Assembly: GCA_020137815.1 (NCBI GenBank) | Contig: CM035357.1 | Span: 4,612,996 to 4,676,995, forward strand | DNA: 64,000 nt | DNA from: Hormiphora californensis | Lineage: Eukaryota; Ctenophora; Tentaculata; Cydippida; Pleurobrachiidae | Direction of reading: 5' to 3' | Shown here: piece after piece, positions 12,128 to 24,400 of the stretch | Numbering within the stretch: the stretch's first letter is position 1 | How the letters are laid out: each line of letters begins with the position of its first letter | Made by a program: the position numbers and the translations under genes | The notes under the pieces: generated by a model | What the model saw: the letters and a program-made list of their open reading frames with translations, nothing else | Told to the model about the DNA's origin: nothing | Databases searched by the model: none

Positions 12128-12329
12128 ATATAATTGGGATAGACGGTATATTGGTAGATCGGACTTAGGAGTCTGACTCCAATGTATCGAAACAAGAAAA
12201 TAGAAAACACGATGGTTGGTGTCGGTGGAAATATGGGATGTATATATTACAAGATGCACAAATAAATGTTAGTCGTATGAAAATGAAGATTTAGCTCTCT
12301 CTCTCCCAGTCCATGAATATAACAACTCC

Positions 12330-12436
12330 TTATGCCAGACTATCTACTTCCGCTAGAATAGCTTTGGTCATGTCGTGAGTAGAAGCATTCCCACCAAGGT
12401 CGATAGTCAGACATGATCGTTTGTTCAAAACGTTAT
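12330..12436 (-). CDS. IDH3B: IDH3B alternative terminal exon b
   Basis: Begins after TTATTTTCAG; joined to exon 7 it reads [20 protein letters not shown], ending AEVDSLA then TAA. It covers the same protein region as exon a ([10 protein letters not shown] against [10 protein letters not shown]) but differs at most other positions, so it is a second, intact C-terminus rather than an unrelated fragment. A pogo-like MITE (12546-12727) lies between the two alternatives. Confidence 0.8.
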
Positions 12437-15400
12437 CTGAAAATAATGAGCCAGTTAGATAAAAGTTTGAAATCTTAGTTTCTCTACCCACAAAGCTTGA
12501 GGAAAAGTGATGTAATGCAGTACCATTTGATGAGCCCACTATATTATATACAGTCGGACCCCGATTTAGTGGCATCCTCGGGGAAAAAAATCCTGCCACT
12601 AAATCGGGGTGCCACTAAATCGGGGTCAAATAATGTTAATTTCCTATATATATCGGGGGGAAAAATACTGCCACTAAATCGGGGTGCCACTAAATCGGGG
12701 CCACTAAATCGGGGTCCGACTGTATACAGATACACATGTTTTTACCAAAAATTAACATTTTTATTAAAACGCACATAAATATCCCGACATAACATTTTTA
12801 TCAAAACGTACATTTATCCCGACATAACATTTGGCTATTATTGCCAAAATTTTTGAAGAAAAAAAGAGAGCGTGTTATGCAAATGGTGTGGCAAAAATGC
12901 AAGTGAATCATGCATAGCAGCGGTACAGCAGTTTAGGGGAGGATTATTATATATTAATTTACACCACAAATCTGTGTAAACCTCTGGCTACTGATTCTTG
13001 TAAAGAGTATCAAGCTCAGTCAGGAAGGCCCTTGTCATCTCTGGAGTGGTACAGGAGCCCCCGAGGTCCCGAGTCTGAACCTCCCCTCGGTTAATAACAT
13101 TCTCTGTGGTAGGGTTAGTGATGCATTTAACATGTATCTTAACATGCTTTTACCATGTCTTAGAACATGTATTTTAAGGTCAGATGGTGATTGGGGGCAG
13201 ATGCCGAAAGTTACTTTTTATACCCCTGGACCACCTCACCCTCTGGCCTTCACATGTTTCAGTTTTCTATATAGCCGGGGTAATACCCCCACCACCGCCC
13301 TACTTACTGACTGATTTGATGAGAAGATCACCGGCCTCATGAAGCTGGAGGTGTTTCAACATGAAGGCGCTACTGAGGACCATGGCAGCCGGGTTAGCAA
13401 CGTACATTCCCTTCATTTCCATCCAGGTATGCCTTGAGAGTGGGAGGTGTTGTTAGTTGCTTGACGGGGGTGTACGGACTGCTCAAGGGAAGTTAATCCA
13501 TCCGGTAAATACTTTACATAACACTGAATAACTACCTGGCACCAGGCTCAAACACGGCAATGTCCTCTCCGTAACTCTTCGATGGTACAACACCGGCTCC
13601 TCCTACTAGGCCAGCAGCCAGGTTCGACACCAGGTTACCGTACAGATTGGGCATAACCTGAGTAGGTCAGATTATTAGATAGCGAATAGTTATTTCTCGC
13701 TATAGGGTTGTTCAATCATTGATCGAGGAGGGGGGGTAGGGGGCTATAGAGATAAAAACAGCCGTTCTAGAACATACCAAATGACTGATTCTTAATTGAA
13801 TACTGCTAAATCGTTGTTTTAGAACATACCATGACATCGAATTGCTGGGGGTTAATGACAAGTTGCTGACAAGTATTATCAACAATCTGTTCCTCGTACT
13901 CAATCATTGGGTAGTCCTCGGACACCTAATCAGTAACGAGGGGATATATTAATTCCAAGTGGATCTAAGACAATTCGAATTAAGAAAGATTTGGGGAATA
14001 ATCAACTGAACTGAAGATACAGATAATACGGATTGACTTACCTCTTTGCAACAAGCTTTGAAAAGTCCATCACTGAGCTTCATGATATTAGCCTTGTGAA
14101 TACAGGTAACCTTCTTCCTGTTGTGTTCCCGGGCATAATCAAAGGCAAACTTGGCAATTCTCATCGATTTTTCTCGGGTGATGATTTTCAAAGATTCCAC
14201 AACACCGGATACTGACTCGTGTTCGAGAGAGCTGTACTCGCCTTCTGTATTTTCTCGAATTGCAATCAGATCAATACCTTTGGAGAGAAACAAAAGTTAA
14301 CAATTTAAAAGTTAACAATTCCTGGCTTTTACACCATCCCTTGCACCTCCAGGAGATCTCCCGGGGACGTCGCCCAGTTAACAATCCATAACTTTAATGT
14401 TAGAAAACACGCTAAGTTTTAACTTGAAACTTTGTACACATATCTGGCATAAGCTCAACAACATTGTGTCAAAATTTCAGAACCATTGGAATCAAGGTGC
14501 CGGAGAAATCTAAGATTTAAGACCCTCCCTTTTTATTGGCCCACGCGGCACGCGTTAGTACCTGTGTGGTGGGTTTGAATTCCTTCGAAGCTCATACATC
14601 GAACCACGTTGGCGTAAACATCAAGGCCACCACGGAACTCGAGGTTGTGGTGTCGGAAATCAGCAGATCTGTTGATAACACCTGTAACAAGATTATTTGC
14701 GTTATAATTTTCAAACGCTGAATTTCGCTGCCGGTGTCAAGCTGTGAAGAAAGGAAATCATGGCCTTAACTCGCGGTGGTAGCTGGCAAATAAATAAATA
14801 ATGAAGATGGAGGTGATGATGGATAACTAAAAACAGTTCACGATACAATCTGTATTTACCTTTGAGTCCAACACCATTTCGTTTCAGTGACTTTATAGCA
14901 TAATCAAATGATCCCTCATCCTTCATTTGTTCCCTGTTTAGCTCAATCTTCTCAAACTCAACAGGCACGGCCATCTCCTTGAAAATCGTGGTGACCGACT
15001 CTGCTAGTTCGGGGCCAACACCATCGCCTGCAAAGGGTTATCATGACATGAGAAAGATATCCATTGAAAAGTGGTATTGTATTGTATGTGCTGTGAATTA
15101 AGGATCCTAAATCCTAGAAAATTTGTCCGAAAAAAGCGTGTCACACAGCTATAACAAATAAGCAAAGAGAATCCAGAACTATCTTTTTAGCCTCACCAGG
15201 AATAAGCGTTACCAAGGCTGGACCTTTCCTAAAGGCTGTCAAGGGATCGTCAAGAAACTGTTTTGAGCTAAATTGATTAACCAACCAAAGTAATATATAT
15301 CATTCGGGGCCTGTAGTAGAGTCGATAACTACATCGACCTCTCCCAATTGTTCCAGTTTTTGTCACATCTGTTTGGAGCCTCGACACGACCTCTAAACAG

Positions 15401-18400
15401 GTGTTACTTTTTCACAAACTTTTTTCATCTTGGTGTAATCAGCAGTTGAAATGTTGTTAATCATAACAAAAACCTAACTATTTTTTTTCAACTTGGGGTA
15501 AAACCATGGGTGTCAAAAGTTAGCTCTAGCTCCCCTGAGTAACCATCCGGAGACTCTAAGAGATATTTCAAGCCGTTCTCCTGTAATCATTAATCCCGGT
15601 AGAGCACATATTTGAGTATGGACGTACGTGCAATTGCCTACAACCTCGACTTTAATGTATAACGTTAATGTGCGTCTCTCTCTTTTCTCCCCCTTGAGAA
15701 AGAGTTATCTCGCGCGGCGCAACCGCACGTGCGGTTTTTCCAGAGAGAGTGAGAGACATACAATAACATGTAAACAGCCTGCCAGCGCTCACGTACGTCC
15801 GCATTGTATTTTTTTCTCCACCGGGATTAATGATTACGGGAGAACGGCTTGAAATATCTCTTAGAGTCTCCGGATGGTTACTCAGGGGACCTAGAGCTAA
15901 CTTTTGACACCCATGGTTTTACCCCAAGTTGAAAAAAAATAGTTCGGTTTTTGTTATGATTAACAACATTTCAACTGTTGATTACATCATGATGAAAACA
16001 GTTTGTGAAAAAGTAATACCTGTTTAGAGGTCGTGTCGAGGCTCCAAACAGATGTAACAAAAACTGGAACAATTGGGAGAGGTCGATGTAGTTATCGACT
16101 CTACTACTGGCAAGGCCCCCCGACCCGAACATAACCCAATCTCAACCCATCCCCCCTAAAACAACGGGGCCGAGCCGACAGGCCCTCTATAACAGATGCC
16201 AAAAAACCATAACCATATAAACCATAGATATTTTTAGAGTGAAAGTTTTGAAGCCCCCTGAAGTAGTAGAGAGGTGTTCTATGGCTCGTTGGAAAGGTCT
16301 CGAGGTCCCGCGTGGCATAGGGAGTGTGGCGATGGCCATACCCAAACCTATAAGGGGTAGGACGCGAAAAACAGTCAAAATAAGGGGTATGCTGAACTCG
16401 GCAATTAGAAGCAGTAGAAAGGTGTTCTAGGGTGCGTTCGAAAGCTCTCGAGGTACTGAAGTAATTGGAATGTAATTGGAAGTAATTACATGTAATTAAA
16501 ATGTAATTACATGTAATTAAAGGGTAATTACATGTAATTAAAAGGTCTAAATGACCCCAAATGACAATTTAGACATATTTTGACATATTTGGAGGCCCTG
16601 AGACCAGCGGGTGGCCAAATTTAATCAGCTGCGTATGGGCTTATATGGCACCTCCTTGACAACCCCCTCTATTTGCACGTGTGGATACTACATACTCATC
16701 ACGCCACGCATTCCTACTTTATGATTGAGACTAGAAAGTTCGTTGAAGTAGAGTACCTGTTGACCTGAATACCCACACTCTCCCTCACCCAGGAGCACCC
16801 CTCTCACCCGCTGTACCAACCCGCACGTGCAACCTACCATACCCCTCTCAGGGCACCTCCTTGGCAACCCCCCTCTATTTGCACGTGCGGGTACTAAGCT
16901 ACATCGCGACGTTCATTTCTACTTCATAATATAGACTAGAAAGCCCGTTGAAGTAGAGCGTCCGTTGACCTGAATCCCGTCACTCTCCCTCACCCAGGAG
17001 CACCCCTCTCACCCGCTGCACCAACCCGCACGGTCAGCTTTCAATCACCCACTATGTAGGGGCTATATGGCACCTCCTTGACAACCCCCTCTATTTGCAC
17101 GTGTGGATACTACATCATACTCACGACGTTCATTTCTACTTTAGAAAGCCCGTTGAAGTAGAGCACCCGTTGACCCGAATCCCCACACTTTCCCTTACCC
17201 AGGAGCACCGCTCTAACCCGCTGCACCAACCCGCACGTGCAGCCTTTAATCACCAATGTGGATACTACATCATACTCACGACGTTCATTTCATTAAGGAT
17301 ATTATATCATGTTGCTTAATAATATCCCGGGCCGGTAATTGCTGTACAGCCGGTCTCTAGATTTTAGAAGTGAAACGAAAAAGTTGGTGATTTTCACTCA
17401 ACGTCAAAATCTGAGTTTTTTCTCAAATTTCGTCACCCATTTGATGGACAACACACGCTAACCTGTGACCACTCTGGTGCCTACCACCGTCAACCGTGCC
17501 GCAGTTGAACTGACAGAGATAATTGTCAGTGGTCACACTAGGTAGCGTGTGTTGTCCATCAAATGTTAAGTTCCCGGAAGATCTTCCAAATGTTTGAATT
17601 ACTTCATGGACAAAATTACACGAAGAATAATCTGAAGGGAAGGATTATGGGGGAAGTCACCGGCTAGTGCACGAGATTAAACTGCATGAAGAAAGTAAAT
17701 GATGCACTTTTAATACCTATATTTTTTGGGATTCCAATTATAGCATGCTTGTTACGATGGTGTGTTCAAAATAAATAAACAAAATTTGGGTTTTGGAGTA
17801 CAGGAATATGAGTAGGGGGAGCTCCGGAGCTGTAATAAAATCTTTTTTTTCTTAAAAGGTTATTTTTCCCTGACCGGGAGAGGCATAATCGCGGGCAAGA
17901 GAGGGTATAAATCGGAACGCTTGATATGTCATTTCCCCAGTCGATATAGATACCATGTCTTTTTGCCCCTTATTGATTAGCTCCAATAATTGCTTTCTGG
18001 GAAAGTGTTTTGTATCGCTTATTTTGATTGGTCGCTGTTTGTAGCTGCTTTATCGCGGGAGGTCTCCTCCATGCATGCAGCCAATCAACTCTTGCCATAT
18101 AATAACCTGTCGGAACGCTTGATATTAATAACTAATATTAAAATCATTTGCTCGTGTCATTTCCCCAGTCGATAACATGTCTTTTTGCCCCTTATTGATT
18201 AGCTCCAATAATTGCTTTCAGGCCAGGGAAAGTGTTTTGTATCGCTTATTTTTATTGGTCGTCGGTCGTAGCAGCTTTATCGCGGGAGGTCTCCTACAGC
18301 CAATCAACTCTTGCCATATAATAACCTATCGGAACGCTTGATTTATGCATATTAAATTCGTTTACTTAGACCTGCAATTGTGAATATTTAGGACAGGAAA

Positions 18401-21400
18401 CTTTTTTTAGAAAAACACCTTCTAACGTTTGAGAGGGTATAAATCGGAACGCTTGTTCTGCATATTAAAATTATTTTGCTTTTTCTGGTCGTACATAGCT
18501 GCTTTAGCGCGGGAGGTATCCTCTATCGGAATGCTTGATTTATGCATATTAAATTCATTGATTACTCAAACTAATTGCGAATATTTAGGACATTTAGGAC
18601 ATTAGGACCCCTGCTCTTTGATGACCGCTGATTGCTTTTGATATTGGAGCCCAGATCGATCGTTACAGATAGTGCAATATCAACTTTAAGACAGAAACTC
18701 TAATCAAGTTGTATCAAATCGTATATTTTATTAAAATATACGATTTGATAGAATCAATGATACGACTTGATTAGAGTTTTTGTCTTGCCACCACGCCTAG
18801 TATTTTAAGTTTTACTAAAAGCCCGTTGAAGTAGAGCACCCGTTGACTCGAATACCCACACTCCTCCTCACCCAGGAGCACCCCTCTCACCCGCTGCACC
18901 AACCCGCACGTGCTGCCTTCAATCACCCGCTGCGTTATAGAGGCTATGGCACCTCCTTGACAACCCCCTCTCAGTTTGCACGTGTGGATAGGTCATCACG
19001 ACGTTCATTGCTACTTTATAATATAGACTAGAAAGCCCGTTGAAGTAGAGCACCCGTTGACTCGAATCCCCACACTCTCCCTCACCCAGGAGCACCCCTC
19101 TCACCCGCTGCATGCCAACCCACACGCGGTGCACCCTCTCAGGGCACCTCCTTGGCAACCCCCCTCTACTTGCACGTGTGGATAGGTCATACTCCTCTTC
19201 ATCGCGACTTGCAATCTGCATTTAAATGCATTTCTACTTTATAATTAAGGATAACTAGTAAGCCCGCTCGCCCTACGGGCGAATGTCGGGGATGGTCATA
19301 CAGTAAACTTAGCAAATAGTGTAGTATCATTTGAAATTTTTTAAATCAGTAAATTAACCAAAGAGATTCTTTCGACAGAAAAACCACGGGTCCTCTTTTG
19401 CCAAGTCCTGAAGTATTTTATGAAGGAGCACATTTGCAAAATACTTTCACGTATGACTGTCATTTCTTATTATAGTCAAATTTTTTATTTAAGCGACAGG
19501 CCGCCGCGCACTCAATTGGTTAATTGGTCATATCTCCGGTTCCTGATAAGATAAAGACTTGATCCTGGTTGCGTTGGAAAGATAAAAATTGTATCTTTCT
19601 AATGGCACCAAGAAATAGTCGCTAGCTTATCAGGAACCGGAAATCGATTTCAAGCGCTGCATTTTGATGCGCGGCGGCCTGTCGCTTAAATAAAAAATTG
19701 GACTTTAGTGCCATTGATACTTTGTTATTACGTGTATTGACAACGTTTTTTGAATAATAATCACCTCTTGTCACCAAAGTAATATATATCATTCGGGGCC
19801 TGGCAAGGCCCCCCGACCCGAACATAACCCAATCTCAACCCATCCCCCCTAAAACAACGGGGCCGAGCCGACAGGCCCTCTATAACAGATGCCAAAAAAC
19901 CATAACCATAACCATAGATATTTTTAGAGTGAAAGTTTTGAAGCCCCCTGAAGTAGTAGAGAGGTGTTCTATGGCTCGTTGGAAAGGTCTCGAGGTCCCG
20001 CGTGGCATAGGGAGTGTGGCGATGGCCATACCCAAACCTATTATTATATAACGGGTAGGACGCGAAAAACAGTCAAAATAAGGGGTATGCTGAACTCGGC
20101 AATTAGAAGCAGTAGAAAGGTGTTCTAGGGTGCGTTCGAAAGCTCTCGAGGTACTGAAGTAATTGGAATGTAATTGGAAGTAATTAAAATGTAATTACAT
20201 GTAATTAAAGGGTAATTACATGTAATTAAAAGGTCTAAATGACCCCAAATGACAATTTAGACATATTTTGACATATTTGGAGGCCCTGAGACCAGCGGGT
20301 GGCCAAATTTAATCAGCTGCGTATGGGCTTATATGGCACCTCCTTGACAACCCCCTCTATTTGCACGTGTGGATACTACATACTCATCACGCCACGCATT
20401 CCTACTTTATGATTGAGACTAGAAAGTTCGTTGAAGTAGAGTACCTGTTGACCTGAATACCCACACTCTCCCTCACCCAGGAGCACCCCTCTCACCCGCT
20501 GTACCAACCCGCACGTGCAACCTACCATACCCCTCTCAGGGCACCTCCTTGGCAACCCCCCTCTATTTGCACGTGCGGGTACTAAGCTACATCGCGACGT
20601 TCATTTCTACTTCATAATATAGACTAGAAAGCCCGTTGAAGTAGAGCGTCCGTTGACCTTTTACCGATCCCCGTCACTCTCCCTCACCCAGGAGCACCCC
20701 TCTCACCCGCTGCACCAACCCGCACGGTCAGCTTTCAATCACCCACTATGTAGGGGCTATATGGCACCTCCTTGACAACCCCCTCTATTTGCACGTGTGG
20801 ATACTACATCATACTCACGACGTTCATTTCTACTTTAGAAAGCCCGTTGAAGTAGAGCACCCGTTGACCCGAATCCCCACACTTTCCCTTACCCAGGAGC
20901 ACCGCTCTAACCCGCTGCACCAACCCGCACGTGCAGCCTTTAATCACCAATGTGGATACTACATCATACTCACGACGATGATGCACTTTTAATACCTATA
21001 TTTTTTGGGATTCCAATTATAGCATGCTTGTTACGATGGTGTGTTCAAAATAAATAAACAAAATTTGGGTTTTGGAGTACAGGAATATGAGTAGGGGGAG
21101 CTGTAATAAAATCTTTTTTTCTTAAAAGGTTATTTTTCCCTGACCGGGAGAGGCATAATCGCGGGCAAGAGAGGGTATAAATCGGAACGCTTGATATGTC
21201 ATTTCCCCAGTCGATATAGATACCATGTCTTTTTGCCCTTTATTGATTAGCTCCAATATTTCTTTCTGGGAAGTGTTTTGTATCGCTTATTTTGATTGGT
21301 CGCTGTTTGTAGCTGCTTTATCGCGGGAGGTCTCCTCCATGCATGCAGCCAATCAACTCTTGCCATATAATAACCTGTCGGAAACGCTTGATATTAATAA

Positions 21401-24400
21401 CTAATATTAATCATTTGCTTGTGTCATTTCCCCAGTCGATAACATGTCTTTTTGCCCCTTATTGATTAGCTCCAATAATTGCTTTCTGGGAAAGTGTTTT
21501 GTATCGCTTATTTTTATTGGTCGCTGTTTGTAGCTGCTTTATCGCGGGAGGTCTCCTCCATGCATGCAGCCAATCAACTCTTGCCATATAATAACCTATC
21601 GGAACGCTTGATTTATGCATATTAAATTCGTTTACTTAGACCTGCAATTGTGAATATTTAGGACAAGAAACTTTTTCTTCTAACGTTTGAGAGGGTATAA
21701 ATCGGAACGCTTGTTCTGCATATTAAAATTATTTTGCTTTTTCTGGTCGTACATAGCTGCTTTAGCGTGGGAGGTATCCTCTATCGGAATGCTTGATTTA
21801 TGCATATTAAATTCATGATTACTCAAACTAATTGCGAATATTTAGGACATTTAGGACATTAGGACCCCTGCTCTTTGACCGCTGATTGCTTTTGATATTG
21901 GAGCCCAGATCGATCGTTACAGATAGTGCAATATCAACTTTAAGACAGAAACTCTAATCAAGTTGTATCAAATCGATATTTTATTAAAATATACGATTTG
22001 ATAGAATCAATGATACGACTTGATTAGAGTTTTTGTCTTGCCACCACGCCTAGTATTTTAAGTTTTACTAAAAGCCCGTTGAAGTAGAGCACCCGTTGAC
22101 TCGAATACCCACACTCCTCCTCACCCAGAGCACCCCTCTCACCCGCTGCACCAACCCGCACGTGCTGCCTTCAATCACCCGCTGCGTTATAGAGGCTTGG
22201 CACCTCCTTGACAACCCCCCTCTCAGTTTGCACGTGTGGATAGGTCATCACGACGTTCATTGCTACTTTATAAATAGACTAGAAAGCCCGTTGAAGTAGA
22301 GCACCCGTTGACTCGAATCCCACACTCTCCCTCACCCAGGAGCACCCCTCTCACCCGCTGCATGCCAACCCACACGCGTGCACCCTCTCAGGGCACCTCC
22401 TTGGCAACCCCCCTCTACTTGCACGTGTGGATAGGTTACTCCTCTTCATCGCGACTTGCAATCTGCATTTAAATGCATTTCTACTTTATAATTAAGGATA
22501 ACTAGTAAGCCCGCTCGCCCTACGGGCGAATGCGGGATGGTCATACAGTAAACTTAGCAAATAGTGTAGTATCATTTGAAATTTTTTAAATCAGTAAATT
22601 AACCAAAGAGATTCTTTCGACAGAAAAACCACGGGTCCTCTTTTGCCAAGTCCTGAAGTATTTTATGAAGGAGCACATTTGCAAAATACTTTCACGTATG
22701 ACTGTCATTTCTTATTATAGTCAAATTTTTTTATTTAAGCGACAGGCCGCCGCGCACTCAATGGTTAATTGGTCATATCTCCGGTTCCTGATAAGATAAA
22801 GACTTGATCCTGGTTGCGTTGAAAAGATAAATTGTATCTTTCTAATGGCACCAAGAAATAGTCGCTAGCTTATCAGGAACCGGAAATCGATTTCAAGCGC
22901 TGCATTTTGATGCGCGGCGGCCTGTCGCTTAAATAAAAAATTGGACTTTAGTGCCATTGATACTTTGTTATTACGTGTATTGACAACGTTTTTTGAATAA
23001 TAATCACCTCTTGTAGGGTTCTATCACGTAGTCTATAGGGGTCAGCGCCAGTTTGCGACATATGGCTCCTCCAAACTCGCTGGCGATTGTGTTGAAGTTG
23101 AGTAGTCATGTTCACGAAACGTGGTGAACAGATCAAATCGAGCAAACGATCAATCACACAACCGGCAGAGAGATGAATCAAGGATGCACGTGCAGTTTAA
23201 GGCTCAAGCTGGCAGGTTGCCAGGGTCCCTCTAGGGACAACACTTGCAAAAGGCCATTTCCAGGAATTTCCAGGAAATAGGAACACTATTTGCCATATTT
23301 GGTAAAAAAACCATCACCCATCATTTCCCTATTTGCTTTAATAATAGTATGATTGTCATAAATTTCTATAATCGACTGTGAATTCCAATTGAACTTTTTT
23401 CATAATAGGCTCACCAAGCAACGATCTGGATTATGAATTGGAGCAGCGAAACGTTCAGTTCCCACGTCATTCTACTTGATCCTAGTTACCGGCCCTCCCG
23501 CCTAGCTGACTTCTTTATAGCTTCCATCTTGGCACTTTGCCTAATTGTAGGAGTCACGGGCAACATCCTCGCCCTAAAATACTTTGTCAAGTGTGAGAGG
23601 AAGAAACTAGCGGGTCGACTCTACATTGCCATTAGCTTCACTGATATCTGCACCTGTGTGGCCCACACCCCCGTCATGCTGTCCCTGATGCGATACCGTC
23701 GCCCAGTGCTCTTCAACAACGTCGTATTCACTGTATTCTGGACGATCCTATTTGAGCACCTCCAAAACACCTCAATATTCCTGGTGATGATGATGAGCGT
23801 CACCCGAGTACTGAACATCAGGGTTCCCTTCTATACCATCAACAACAATCACCTCGTTGCTGCCTTCTGTATCTACTCCGTTGCCATGGCTGCTGAGACT
23901 CTGATACGACACCAGTTTGGGGTGTACTACCTGTACATAATGGACATTGCGTACAGTGTGAAGGGTAGTGATAACCCAACATGGTCGTTCTACTCGAACA
24001 TCTCCAACCTCACTCTAATCGGCCTTCCCTCTATCATCATATTCGTCAGTTTCATACTCTCGGCTGTGAAACTGTACAGACAACAGGTACCCCCATCCAA
24101 GAGACTTGCCCACAAAGCCTCTACTACCATCGCAATCTTCACCGCCATCTTCCTCTTCTGTAACATCCCCTTCTTTGGGAACACTGTGGCATTTGTACTC
24201 AGTAAGTTCGTCTACCAGTCCTTCCCGGGTCCCTTCTTCTCATCACCCCTCATGTATTCCTACAGCTGGGTGGTTAGCAAGGTTCTATTTGTGGTGATTA
24301 ACGCCACGTGTAATCCCATCGTTTACTTTACCCGGATGTCAGGGTTCGCAATATGGACTAGGTCGGAGAACACCCCCAGTGGTGGTCAGGATCATGGCAT

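Larger units (their letters stand above)
15284..19772. repeat. Tandem duplication, copy 1
   Basis: Starts ACCAAAGTAATATATATC and ends ...TCACCTCTTGT. Nearly identical to 19773-23013 except for the foldback at 15312-16107 and an extra block at about 17283-17695. Contains ~200-bp tandem units (from 16648, 16854, 17070, 18949, 19145; CACCTCCTTGACAACCCCC...), CCAAT/TATA-like units (17930-18540) and a 199-bp MITE (19491-19689). Confidence 0.85.

Noticed and set aside
16100-23000. Small Pro/His-rich frames such as 17095-17319 and 20789-20992
   Set aside because: They recur in every copy of the ~200-bp tandem repeat and change frame between copies, so they are repeat by-products.
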